Of a stretch of 58,155 bases of DNA, positions 10,901 through 23,300 are shown piece after piece. A model generated the notes under the pieces. The model did no database searches. It worked only from the letters and a program-made list of their open reading frames with translations, and was not told the DNA's origin. The stretch comes from Pinguiococcus pyrenoidosus (Eukaryota > Sar > Pinguiophyceae > Pinguiochrysidales > Pinguiochrysidaceae): NCBI GenBank assembly GCA_019677205.1, contig JAAMXY010001206.1, positions 1 through 58,155 on the forward strand. Direction: 5' to 3'. A program made the position numbers and the translations under genes. Each line of letters opens with the position of its first letter. Position 1 is the stretch's first letter.

Positions 10901-13306
10901 CCGGCTCTAGACCGCCCTCGTCGGTGACCTGCTTGCGCACGTCTGCGTTTTGTGCCACCTTGGCCAGCGCGTACGCGGCGTACTGGCGCACCAGCGGGTC
11001 CGGCGCGTTGGACAGCGAGATCAGCAGCGGCAGCATGCCCTCGCGCACGAAGTAGTCATGGTTTTCCGTGGCGGCCGCCAAGTTGGTCAGGCCCAGCACG
11101 GCGAAGCGCTGGATCTCCAGCTCGATGTCCTCGCTGCGCGCCAGGTTGCACAGCGGCTCGACGACGCCGGCGCCCAGCAGCGTCACGCGGTGTCTGGGGA
11201 TCGTGCACAGGTTACCAACGCCCAGTGCGCCGACGCGCTGCTGCGCGGTGTCTTGCGACAGCAAGAAGCTGATCAGCAACTTGTCGCCGCCGCCCTCGAG
11301 AATGAGGTCGGTAAACTCGTTCTCCGTGGCGCATAGATTGGCCAGGAGGCGTCCTGCCTCCCGCTGCGTCTCGATGAAGCGACTGCGCATGGTGGCGATG
11401 GCGGGGCGGACGCCGCCCTCCCGGCAGATGATGAGCTGGTTGGCCGCCATCTCTGCCAGGTTGGCGAGGGCGGCGCCGGCCTGCGACGAGATGCTCATGT
11501 CGTCGCTCTGCATGTGCGAGATGAGCGGCGCGACGCAGCCGCTCTTGCAGATCTCGAACTTGTTCTCGTCCGAGACGGACAAGTTGGCCAAGGTGGCGCA
11601 GCTCTGGCGGAGGATCTCCACGTCTTCGCTGCCCAGCAGGCGCTGCAGCGGCTCCAGGCAGCCTTCCTGCACCAGCTTCATCTTCACCTCGGTCGTGACG
11701 CTGAGGCCGCGCAGCGCCGTCACGGCCTGCTGCTGGACGTCTGGGTCATGCGAGAGCGCCAGGGTGACCACCGGCTGGATGCCGCCTTCCTCCACCATCA
11801 GGAGATGGTTGATGGGCGCGCAGCTGAGGTTCGCCAGCGTGCACGCCACGTAGTACTGCGTCATCGCATCCGGACTGTTGGACAGCGAGTACAGCGCCTC
11901 CAGGGCCTTCTCCTCGAGAATCACGGGGTGGTTCGCCATCGTGGCGCTCAGGTTCGCCAAGGCCAGGCAAGAGTACCGCCGCGCTTCCAGCTGGACGTCC
12001 ACCCCGGTCGCAACCTCCACCAGCGGCCGCACGGCACCGGCCTGAACCACCTTGACCTGCGACGCCACGGTGGTCGCGAGATTGGCGAGGCACAGGGCGG
12101 CGAAGCGCTGGCAGTTCACGTCGTCGGCTTGGAGGGCTGCGACCATCGGCAAGAGCACGCCTTCTCTCAGGAGCGCCTGCTGGACGTCGGGGTTGGCGGC
12201 GAGGTTGGCCACGGCGCGAGACGCTTCGCCCTTGGTGTTCAGGTCGTCCGAGACGGCAAGCGCCACCAAGGGCGCCAGGCCCTTTTCCTCCAGTAGCGCG
12301 GCGTGAAGCTCGACGAGCTCCATGAGGTTGGCGAGGGCGCAGCAGGAGTGCCTCTCCACCTCTGGGTCTCCGCAGAGAAGCATGGCGATGAGGTTGGCGA
12401 TGCTCGTGTTCACGATCTCAACCTTGTTCTCCTCCATGCTCGACAGGCAGTTGAAGGCCGCGGCGACCTCTCTGAGGATCTCCATCTCCTCGGTGCGAGC
12501 CATCAGCAGGAGGGGCTGAAGCGCCCCCTCGCGGACGCAGAGGACGCGATACTCCGGCGTGATGCTCAGACCTCTCAGAGCCGAGAGCGCCTGCCGCTGG
12601 GCATTGAGATCGTCCTGACACGCGAGCGTGACAAGGCCGGGGATGGCACCGGTCTCCACCACCTCCGGACGATGGTTCGCGTTGGCCGCCAGGTTGCTGA
12701 GAGCAAAGGCTGAGTAGCGCCCGCTCTCCACATCGTCCACATCCAAGAGATGCACCAGGGCGGCAATCACGCCAGCCCGCACCAAGTCTTCGTGGTTCTC
12801 CGGCTCCGCAGCAAGATTGCCCAGCGCCATGGCGCAGTACTGCCGGCCTACCCCGCGCAGCAACCTCAGAACATGCCCCCCGGCTGGGACGGTGTGGCAA
12901 ATGGGGGAGGCCTCACCTACGATGTCGGTTTCGTCATCCTTCACGTAGGAGATCAATGGATCCAGGGCGCCATCTTCCACAATGGGGAGCCTATTGAAGG
13001 CAGAGGATGCGCAATTGGCGATCGCCAGCGCCGCGAATCGCTGCGCCTCGGTCTCCGGGGACTGGACGAGCAGGTGCAGCAGAGACTTTACCGCCCCTTT
13101 GCGGACCTACGAGCACGGGTGAGCCGCAGGAAAGTGCACAGGGAGTAGGCGAGTAGCAGCAGCGGTGCCTGCCGGCCCTTTACCATTCTCCCATGCAGCT
13201 CTTCATGCGTGGAAAGGTCCGCCAACCCAAAAGCCACTTCCTTCTGCTCGCGGGGGCGCTTCACTCGCCGCCCCTTCGCAATGAGGGACTCCAGAATCTT
13301 GGCCAT
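1914..13306 (-). CDS. Giant armadillo-repeat solenoid protein (~3,748 aa)
   Basis: Proposed exons on the minus strand are 13306-13184, 13106-12917 and 12847-1914; introns 13107-13183 (77 nt) and 12848-12916 (69 nt) have GT-AG ends and matching phases. The start MAKILESLIAKGRR is the first Met that joins cleanly to the solenoid. Nearly the whole protein is armadillo repeats of about 41-42 residues (A..ALANLA followed by N..., then G.L.PLV.LA), roughly 85-90 of them, with the invariant Asn of the third helix in most units (NLA/NLS). The last 100 residues are non-repeat, Lys/Ala-rich, ending AEDISG. The closest general family is the VAC8/ARM-type scaffolds; a specific function cannot be assigned. 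The 69-nt intron is a multiple of three without a stop, so an unspliced reading extends through it (adding 23 residues). No membrane segment is visible; an extended cytosolic scaffold is inferred. Confidence 0.9.
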
Positions 13307-13682
13307 TGTGCCACCAGAGCAGTCGCCCGCAAGCGAAGGAGCACCGCCTCCGCGGCAAAAGCGACTGAAGCTGCGGCGCGAAGGCGCCTGAACGCCCGAG
13401 AAACTGGACTCCAGGACTCTGGTCCGGCCGGACCCGAGAGAGCAAGCCCGAAGCCGGATTCCTGCAGACCAAGTCACTGAATAATTTTCGAGCGGATCCG
13501 CCGAATTCAGCCACTACCGCGTTGGTTTTGGAAACTCAGAGCATCAGTGACGTTACACAACTTGAGACTTTGATAAAGATCACGGCGTCGCGCGCGGGGA
13601 GGTTTTGCCCCCTGTCGGTCCCAGTGGAGTCGAGACGAAGGCGCGTGCGAGCACCAGCGGCCCTCCGAGAGAAGCTTTGAAA
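13307..13682. promoter_or_regulatory. Head-to-head intergenic region (armadillo gene / lipoyl protein)
   Basis: 376 bases between two divergent start codons; it presumably holds both promoters. I see no TATA box or repeat that I could defend as a specific element. Confidence 0.4.
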
Positions 13683-14595
13683 ATGATCCGAGTGCTGGGC
13701 AGTGCGGCCGTTCGGCGGAGCGTGCGCATCCTTCGGTGCAGGCCGCTGGCCTTCCGCTTCCTCAGTGACTACCCGGAGCACGAAGTGGTTGGCCTTCCTG
13801 CCCTTTCTCCCACGATGGAGTCCGGTACGGCGTGCTAGGATTCTCAGTAGATGGAAATGGTCGATGGAGGAGTCGGATCGGAGCTGGCGCAGATGTGGCG
13901 AAGAGACCTTGGAAACGGTTTCCGACGCCCGACCTCACAAGCGTCCGGCTTCTGCGGCCTGCAGGCACCATTGCGAGCTGGACCATTGACGAGGGCAGCG
14001 AGTTCAGTGCTGGTGATGTCATCGCCGAGGTGGAGACAGATAAGGTGAGCGGTGGATGCCAGCGATTGCGAGGGAAGGCCGATTTGCCCCCGTTCTTCGT
14101 GGAGATCGGCTCACGGCAAGGTTGGGCTGCTCCCTGCAGGCGACGGTGGGCTTCGACGCGCAGGACGATGGCGTCCTGGCCAAGATTCTGGTCCAAGCGG
14201 GGGGGGACGAGGTGCAAGTGGGGCAGCCGATATGCATCTTCGTGGACGAGACCGACAAAGTGGCGGCCTTCAAGGATTACACGCTTCCAGCGGATGCGGG
14301 GGCTCCGCCACCCAAGGCCGAACCTGCTGCAGAGGAGCCCAAGGCGCCGGCGAGCTCCGCGCCACCGCCAGCCGCTCAAGCTGCTGCGCCTGCTCCACTC
14401 TCGCCTCCACCACCGCAGGCAGCGAGCGCCCCCGTGGACCCGAGCGCGCTGCCGCCCCCGCCGTCGAGCCCTGACATTGTGGGAGAGCACTGGGGCCAGG
14501 GCGCCATCAAGCGCAATCCGCTCATCAGCGCTCTGCGGGCGTCACATCAGAAGTACGAAGAGCTGTACGGAAAGACGGGACTGAAAGGGTTGTAA
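13683..14595 (+). CDS. Mitochondrial single-lipoyl-domain protein (E2/E3BP-like N-terminus without catalytic core)
   Basis: Exons 13683-13824, 13965-14044 and 14140-14595 give 225 residues. Residues 1-30 (MIRVLGSAAVRRSVRILRC, Arg-rich, no acidic residues) look like a mitochondrial presequence. Residues ~36-115 are a canonical 2-oxo-acid dehydrogenase lipoyl domain: LPALSPTMESGTIASW, GDVIAEVETDKATVGF, with the lipoyl-lysine K74 as the last codon of exon 2. A Pro/Ala-rich linker follows, then a conserved-looking tail (GAIKRNPLISALRASHQKYE, YGKTGL). There is no peripheral-subunit-binding domain and no CAT acetyltransferase domain, and the stop is clear, so this is not a full E2. It resembles the N-terminal half of E2 or PDX1/PDHX; a carrier or structural role in pyruvate dehydrogenase is inferred. 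Confidence 0.82.
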
Positions 14596-14797
14596 GTAAG
14601 GGAAAGGCGAAAGCGAGCAAGGCGGTGTGTGCACATTCGAGCATTGCTGTAGGCAAGGCCCGAGGCAGACTTTTCCCTCAGCAAATGGACAGCTGCTTGC
14701 TCTGCTGGTTGTGCTCGCTCTCCCGAAAGCGCCTTTGCCTTCCCCGAAGAGAGATCTCACATGGATTTGCCAAAGCATCGAGGTACCGCCTACACCC

Positions 14798-14844
14798 TCC
14801 TTTGCGAAGCTCCTTTGCGAAGCTCCTTTGCGAAGCTCCTTTGC
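14798..14844. repeat. 13-base tandem repeat
   Basis: About 3.5 copies of tcctttgcgaagc in the tail-to-tail gap between the lipoyl protein gene and the next minus-strand gene, ending a few bases from that gene's stop codon. Confidence 0.9.
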
Positions 14845-14848
14845 TCCA

Positions 14849-15440
14849 TCAATCCTCGTGCTCGGCAAAGCGCCGGAGCCGGGCTTGCCGCACCTCGTCC
14901 AGGTCCACAGCGGCGTCTCCTTCCAGGAGTCCCGGCTCCACGCCGAGTGCAATCAGCGCCGTATCGAGCCAGCCAAATTTGTACGCAGCGAACGCCAGGC
15001 CGCAGCCGACGCAGAGCAGCAGAAACTGCCGAAGCGGCCGCAGCTGCAGGCGGCCCAGCCCAAAGCTCGGCCCCTTCTGCCTGGCGTCGTCTTTCCGCAG
15101 CTTCCTACACATCTTCTGAAGCTTCGGTCTAGCTTGCTCAACCTACATCCAACCCAGCGCAAGGCGCACGACTTAGAGGTGTTCGCTTTTCCCCACAACA
15201 TGAAATCATCAAAGAGCTTCTCATCGTGCAGGCCATCAGCCCAGCTTTCGGTGGCAGCTTAGCTTGACTTACATCCGGCCCCAAGTTTCGCCCGGGCACT
15301 TCTATCAAGTCGCACAAGGTTCGCAGCTTATCCCGGTAGCTCTTGGAGTATGGCAGCTGGCGGCACACGAGAAAGTGAGCAAAGACGTCCCGCAACACGC
15401 GAGGGAAGGCTGGCAAGCCGCCCACGACCCACCGGTCCAT
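14849..15440 (-). CDS. Small unrecognised single-pass membrane protein
   Basis: Exons 15440-15273 and 15142-14849 on the minus strand, joined by a 130-nt intron with a strong gtaagt donor, give 153 residues starting MDRWVVGGLPAFPRVLRDVF. The first half is mildly basic and amphipathic; a hydrophobic segment (FLLLCVGCGLAFAAYKFGWL, ~residues 99-118) is the only clear membrane span; the tail is acidic then basic (DLDEVRQARLRRFAEHED). I do not recognise the family. The Met at 15440 is the first in frame after a stop, which supports the start. Phase and splice signals make the model credible, but no homologue is asserted. Confidence 0.6.
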
Positions 15441-17330
<1,890 letters not shown>

Positions 17331-17375
17331 ATGGTCTTGTTGGTTGATGGTAGCCCATACTTGTGGAGCTTCGCT

Positions 17376-18553
17376 TCATGCCTCGAGCATCTGCGTGAAG
17401 GTCTCACTCTTCTTGAGATCCTGGGCGTCCATCAACTCCCATACAAACTGCAGAGGCATGGACTCTTCGCTGTGGTCCAGGTACTTGAGCCTCCCGCAGC
17501 AGACATAGGGCTCTCCGGGGAAGCGGCAGAGCAGCACCAGCGACGAAGTCTTGCCGTTGGCATCGTCGACCTTCGCCGCCTTGCCATACTGCTTCAGCCT
17601 CTTGATGACCACGGAGTCCTTATGCATTCGCGACCCGCCAAACCACGTCATTTGCTGTCGATACGCCACGTTAGCGCATTCCCAAGTGTTCGACTGGCCA
17701 GCATGTCGCGCCGCGGCTGTCGGGTCGGGCTGCGCCGTTCACAAGGCGTCGTACCTTTCCGTCTTCCAGGAACTGATTCTCGTAGTCATCTCCGCCGATG
17801 TTCACGAAGAGGAAAAGGGCGTTGCCCCACTCGGCGACACCGGAGTACTTGTTGAAGCGCGGCCTCCCTTCCAACTGCGAGACGACCAGGGTCAGCACGT
17901 CAAAGCTGGCGGAGCGGCACTGCGGCAAAGCTTTCCCCCGGTTAGCTTACAGGAGACGCCGTCGCCATGACGCAATTCTTGCCAAAGACCGGAAGCTCTT
18001 TGCCCAGCCAGGAAGAGACGAAGCCGTCGACGTCGATGTCCAGGTCTCGTGCGCGATCGGAAACGTCCTTCGGCATGGTGTATTCCGGCCTCCCCTCCGA
18101 GCTGGCCACATCGTCCTTCCTCCGCCTCTTCCTCGGATGCTTTGGCTTGTTATCCGCTCCAGCGAGCTTACTGGGATGGCGCTCCTCCCATTCGGACACC
18201 TGAGACAACACGTTCTCCGAGTACACGGGCGCGGGGACGCCAAGGTTCCGTGCGGAGCGGCGAGTTGGGAGAGAGGCCTCCTTCGCGGGCTTCTCGCGAG
18301 ATGTTCGCTTCTTTCGATTTCTCCCGCTTGAGCTCCCAGACAGGCCGAGCTCCCTATGAAGCAGAGGCGCACATCATGTATCGGCGAGGTGCTTGGGTCG
18401 GTAGAGGAGGGGAGAGGGGCCATTTCTGGGGGGGAAAAAGGGGGACGGAACGCACCGCAGCATTTCAGCGTTGCGACGAATGTTCTCTTCGCGAAGACGC
18501 TCGTACTCGTTGCCATCCTGCTCCTGGATTTCTCCCTTCGACGGGGCATCCAT
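17376..18553 (-). CDS. Basic protein with DUF3427-like C-terminal domain
   Basis: Exons on the minus strand: 18553-18456, 18353-17951, 17874-17755 and 17654-17376, giving 299 residues; all three introns (102, 76 and 100 nt) have GT-AG ends and consistent phases. The N-terminus has a charged helix (NEYERLREENIRRNAEMLRE) running into LGLSGSSSG and a basic stretch with RRSARNLGVP and PRKRRRK, which look nuclear. The C-terminal ~140 residues (FNKYSGVAEWGNALFLFVNI, then MTWFGGSRMHKDSVV, then CCGRLKYLDHSEESMPLQFV) match the pattern of the DUF3427 domain found on some bacterial helicase-type proteins: strand, WQS-like turn, LFVR-like strand, LG.v.Y...PM.i.W.L. That match is from memory of the family. 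Function unknown. Confidence 0.72.
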
Positions 18554-18990
18554 CTGGAGAATCGAGTCGGCTTGGGCGCCTTGGCGGCGATTCAGGATTC
18601 GCCCAGGCCAAGTCCTGCGGATCCAGCCGCAGTCTCTGTCCTGGTCGATGGATCTGTCTGCAGCTTTTCGCGTGCAAGACGCTCCCTTCGCCGCCCCCTC
18701 GACTCTGACGAGCGATGACATTCCAAATATTGACAGACAGAGAGAGAAAGAGAGAAAGAAAGAGAGAGAGATGGACAGAAAGAGGAAGGAAGGAACACCA
18801 TGAAGGCAGTGTTCTGCCAGAGGTGAGGAGGGCTTTGGCGGACCGCTGCGGCTGAGCTTCGAAGAGCGGCTGCCCAACGGGGCCAGGGACGCATTGCCTG
18901 AAAGCCATTCGCGCCTTTCGCTATCCCTAAGTGAAGATCATGTCCTTCGATTCAAAATTCCTTGGCACTACGTCTTCTTCGCATCTCACA
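18554..18990. other. Gap with purine microsatellite
   Basis: Between two minus-strand genes; contains a GA/GAAA-rich tract at about 18733-18794. This region presumably holds the promoter of the DUF3427-like gene and the 3' end of the DUF4116 gene. No exon is supported. Confidence 0.5.
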
Positions 18991-19887
18991 TTAAGCCGTC
19001 TGACTTTCGGCGGTATCCTCTGCTGCTGCGTCGGCGACACGTTGCTTGCGACGCAGGCGGCCCGGCGCGTACTTGAGCATGCTGCTGTCGTGCGCGACGG
19101 CCGCAAGGACAATCTCTTCACGTTGCTTGCAGGCATAGGGCAAGTCCTTGAACAGGCTCGGATTCGCGGGCAGCACGTGGTCGACGAGGACGTCCCTTTC
19201 GCTCAAGATGACCTGCGAAGGGAAGGACGAGATGGCCTCTTTGGGATGAATCTTGGCAGCGAGGCGGTAGAAGGCGCGGAGGCTCTTCTCCGACCGCGAC
19301 TTCTGCAGCTGCTGCACCACATACAAGATGACGTCGGCGCTGCGCTTCAGCGCGTCGGACACAAGATAGCCGGGGTCCGTGGCGAAGACCACCGGGTCGG
19401 CGAACTGGAGCGCCATTGGGTTCTGCTCGAAGGCCGTCTTGAGCACCAGGATGTTGCCGCGGAGGACGTCACTGGCATGCTGCAGGCTCAGGCCATTCTG
19501 GGCCACTGCAGTGCGGACAATTTCCGTGTGGCGCCGCGCGGTTTCCCCCGCGAAGAAGAGCGCATCTGGGTTGCTCTCAACGGCCCCGAGGCACACGTCA
19601 AAGTCGTCTCGCAAAGCACTCGACGCATAGCTCAGCGCCAAGCCATCGCTCTTCACCGCGGTCAGCACGACATCCTTGTCGTCGCAAAGCTGCTCAGAAG
19701 CGTAGCGCAGGGCTCCGCCTGCGTTGGCAACAGCGACGAGAACCACGTCCTTGCTGCCTTGAAACTGCGCCCCAACATGGCGCAGCGCAAAGCCGCTGTT
19801 GGCCACAGCATCTTTGGCGAGCGCCAGTTCTTCCTTCTCGACACTCGAGTCCTCGGCACTCGGCGACGGCTCGGACGCATCGGCCAT
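18991..19887 (-). CDS. DUF4116-type repeat protein
   Basis: Intronless, 298 residues from MADASEPSPS (start chosen at 19887 because the upstream in-frame extension is low-complexity and unlike the rest; an N-terminal extension to 20115 is possible). Residues ~20-180 are tandem ~45-residue units of the form AVANSGFALRHVGAQFQGSK, DVVLVAVANAGGALRYAS, AVKSDGLALSYASSALRDD: V..AV...G.AL.yAS..L..D, the DUF4116 pattern common in protists. The C-terminal third (IHPKEAISSFPSQVILSERD, HDSSMLKYAPGRL) carries one further degenerate unit. No enzymatic motif is visible; the family's role is not known, and protein interaction is inferred from the repeats. Confidence 0.82.
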   Translation of the reverse strand: MADASEPSPSAEDSSVEKEELALAKDAVANSGFALRHVGAQFQGSKDVVLVAVANAGGALRYASEQLCDDKDVVLTAVKSDGLALSYASSALRDDFDVCLGAVESNPDALFFAGETARRHTEIVRTAVAQNGLSLQHASDVLRGNILVLKTAFEQNPMALQFADPVVFATDPGYLVSDALKRSADVILYVVQQLQKSRSEKSLRAFYRLAAKIHPKEAISSFPSQVILSERDVLVDHVLPANPSLFKDLPYACKQREEIVLAAVAHDSSMLKYAPGRLRRKQRVADAAAEDTAESQTA

Positions 19888-20336
19888 GCTGCTCCAACGA
19901 CGGCCCGGAAGCTTAAGTTCGGGCGAAAGACGAAGGAAAGACCGGTGAGAGCTTGGTGTCGCGCGAAGAAGGGCCGGTGTCGCGGCGGGAGGCTCAGCCG
20001 CAGCGTGACGGAGGGAAATACTGGGCAATGAATGACCGAGGCGCAAAATAACGCGAACCCCATGCTGTGTCATGCGAAAATAGGCATGGGATAACTGCTG
20101 AATCAGCCCAGCCAACCCGCGGTGCTCAACCGCTTTTTGTATCGCACCGTCGCTTAGAATCCAATGTGACAGGCAAATACCGGCGACTCATTTGAATATT
20201 CTGCAAAGACAGAAGGAAGAAGGCGATCCTTTCCGTCTGGTGCGCAGATCGAGGTTTGGGCCTCCGCACGAGGTTCCACAGTATACCTGCTCGGCCGTTC
20301 ACCTGCCTAGGCTCTTGCAGATCGGCAGGGCTGGCC
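19888..20336. promoter_or_regulatory. Head-to-head gap (DUF4116 / polycystin)
   Basis: About 450 bases between divergent genes. It contains the in-frame 5' extension of the DUF4116 reading frame up to 20115. I see no defined element. Confidence 0.35.
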
Positions 20337-23300
20337 ATGGCCAGCGCAATCGTGCGTGTGGTGCTGGATCGGCTGCGCAAGGCTGAGAACCGCGGGAAGC
20401 ACGGCAGGTAAAAGGCTGCTGCAGCGCCAGAGACGCCTCCGCCTTGCGAAGAAGCAAGCTGAGCTCCTTGCTCTGCAGGAGACCTGTCTATCCCGAGGGT
20501 GAGGATGACGCCATCGACCTCCAGGAGGCCACTGGCACGGTGTGGACGGACGTGCACGCGGTTGTGGAATCCTACAACACCAAAAGCCGCGGATATCGCG
20601 ACCTCTTCCTCTTCGTGGCGATCTTTGCGATCTTTGTCACAACGGTGAGAGTTGTGCCGAGGGCCCAGAAGCACCCTGGACTGGATGGTGATCGTCTCTA
20701 CTGCCTTGAAGATCTTCTGCCAGCGAGCTCTGAAGACGATTGTCGACGCGGAGCGGCCGTTGCGGCGATTCATGAATGTCTCCGACGAGGCGCTGATCTC
20801 CAAGGACCAGATCTACTCCTGGTTCAATTCGACGCTTCTGCCAATCTTCGAGAACCCCACCTGTGGCGACAACACGTGCGATTCGCCCTTCGAGTACTCC
20901 TCGTTCTGGCAGTACGGCTGCGCCGCGGACTGCGGAGTCCTGGCGCCCTTGGTCCCGATCATGATCGAGTTCTCCACGGAGAAGACTCTGTGGGAGACCA
21001 ACATAGAAGGCACACCGAGCGACTTCTGGAACATCTGCTTCCAGCCCTTCGCTCCCTATGGGGACTCCATCACGACCAGGTGTCTGTATGAAGAGGAGGA
21101 CGGCAACTCGTTCGGCTTCACGGCCGACAACACCTACACCTCTTCCGACGGGAAAGTAATGGTGTACTCGCGGGCCTTCATCGACGTGGCCGTGATCTCG
21201 TATCTCCTGGGAATCCAAGCCCCGGTAAGAACCTTCACCGCAGGCCGGCGACGAATCCACTTCGTCGGTACGAGCCGCGAGCTGATTCTCTCGCTCTCGC
21301 TCTCGCTCTCCTAAAGGTCAGCGTCAACGTCACCAGCTTGGAGAATGTAGACGACAGCGGACGAAACTCTGCCCAGGAGTCGCGCGTCTTTCCGGAGGGA
21401 TCCACCAACGTGTACTTCGCAGATAGGTGCAACGCCTCCTCGGACACCCGCCGCCTGTATGAGCAGAGCTTCCCTCAGTTCGCTTCAGGCCCCTCGCGAC
21501 GGCTCACCAGTGGGCCGAGCCAGATTATCATCGATTCCACCCTGGACCGGCGGCGCATCGTGAATCTGAAGAGGTTTGAAATCCCATTCCAGCACGCCAA
21601 CGTCAGCAAGGCGGATGATGACCAGAACGCGCGACAGCTTTTCATCCTCTCCGTTCGCCAAGCGTTTTTGGCCTTGTCGCAAATGAAAAGCAGTCGTGAG
21701 GCGGTAGAAGCGATCACGGCCAATGCGTCGGTGATCTTCCAGTCCCCGAGAAGCGTGGACTATGAGACGAGGCCTATCGTGCGCTTCGACATCAAAATGG
21801 ACCTCTACACCTTGGACAACCTGCTTGATCCCAGAGGCAACTTTACGACGCTTTATGACCTCAGGAACGACACGGACGTGCGCAGAGGCCTGGTGGAGCG
21901 CTTCAATGAGGCCGTGAAGCGCTCAGACTTCGGCGAGACTGTCTTCCACTATATCAGGAGCAACAACGACACGGACGTCTCGATGAGCGACATCCACACG
22001 GCGGAACAGTTCATACGAGGGCTCGGCAGTTTCGGAATCTGCAGGGCTGGCTATTTCGAGATCTTCAGCAGAAACGGCTACTGCGACTCGGAGCTGAACG
22101 TTGACGACTGCAACTGGGATGGCGGCGGTACGGAAGCGGCCTTGAACGCAAGCTTTTCCACCGCGCCTAACAACGCTTGCCTCTTCCATAGACTGCTGCC
22201 TCGAGAGCTGCCAAAGCGGTCTTACGTACACCTGCGGTGCGAATGGATTCAACTGCCTCAACCCTCTGGGCACTTGTGACTTCTTGGGCATCATCAACAA
22301 CGGAGCATGCGATCTCGAGGCGAACACCGACGAGTGCGACTACGACGGCGGTGATTGCTGCGCCACGACGTGCGATCACCCGGACTGTGGCTCGACGAGC
22401 TTCTTTTGCATTGACCCCGACGCGGGAGGCGCCGAGTGCCCGGAGCCGTCGTGGACCGGAGACGGCTTTTGCGACCATCCGGAAACCAACATCTTCATCT
22501 GCGACTGGGATGGTGGAGACTGTTGCCCCGAGACTTGCGACACATCCGCTGGCTCGTGCTCGGGCATCTCGGACGAGACTTGCTTCGACGATGAAATCGC
22601 GCCGTACTCGAGGTTCCTAGTCTTCACGCCGCCCTTCCCTGGCAACCCTGACGAGTGCTCAGATTTCTCCTCGCCCACCACCGGCGGAACCTGCGGGTTG
22701 GTGCTCGACGAGGAGAGCTGTCTACTGGCAGCCAAGGCAAACCTTTTTGTGGACTCGTCCAAGTTTGGCGTTGACGAGGCTGTCGACGACGATGATGAGC
22801 CGCCCGGATGCTCTATCAGAAACGCCGGCGGAGGTGGAGAGCTCATCTTCAACACCGCGGCGGGTTCCACATTCGACGAGTCGGAAGCCTATACGATATT
22901 CTGCTCCTGCCCCGTGGGCACAGTGACGAGGAGGAGGGCGCGACGACGACTCCAATCTGATGCGCACGACACGGCGGGGGTGAGGACGACGGGGGTGAGG
23001 GCGACTCGGAGGCGCCTGCAGTTGGGTCCGGCCACGGCCGTCAACGAGACCCAGTTCGAGGAACTTTATTTCCAGAACCTGACCTACACCCTTGGCCCCT
23101 TCGTCACGGAGGAAACTTCTGGCCTGCTTGACCCGGGCTGGGCGGAGTGGCTCTTTGACGACGAGAACCTAGAGGACTTTCCCATGGAGGCTTGCATCGC
23201 GGCGTCGCAGTCTGCTTGCCGATCTGAAATCCTCGGTGTCGACAACGTGTGCCAGCAGGCTTGCAACATCAAAGAGTGCGGCTTCGACTTCGGCAACTGC

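Noticed and set aside
12908-12980. Armadillo gene start at the ATG at 12980
   Set aside because: The repeats continue upstream in frame through a GT-AG intron to MAKIL at 13306. The 12980 Met is inside an ARM unit.
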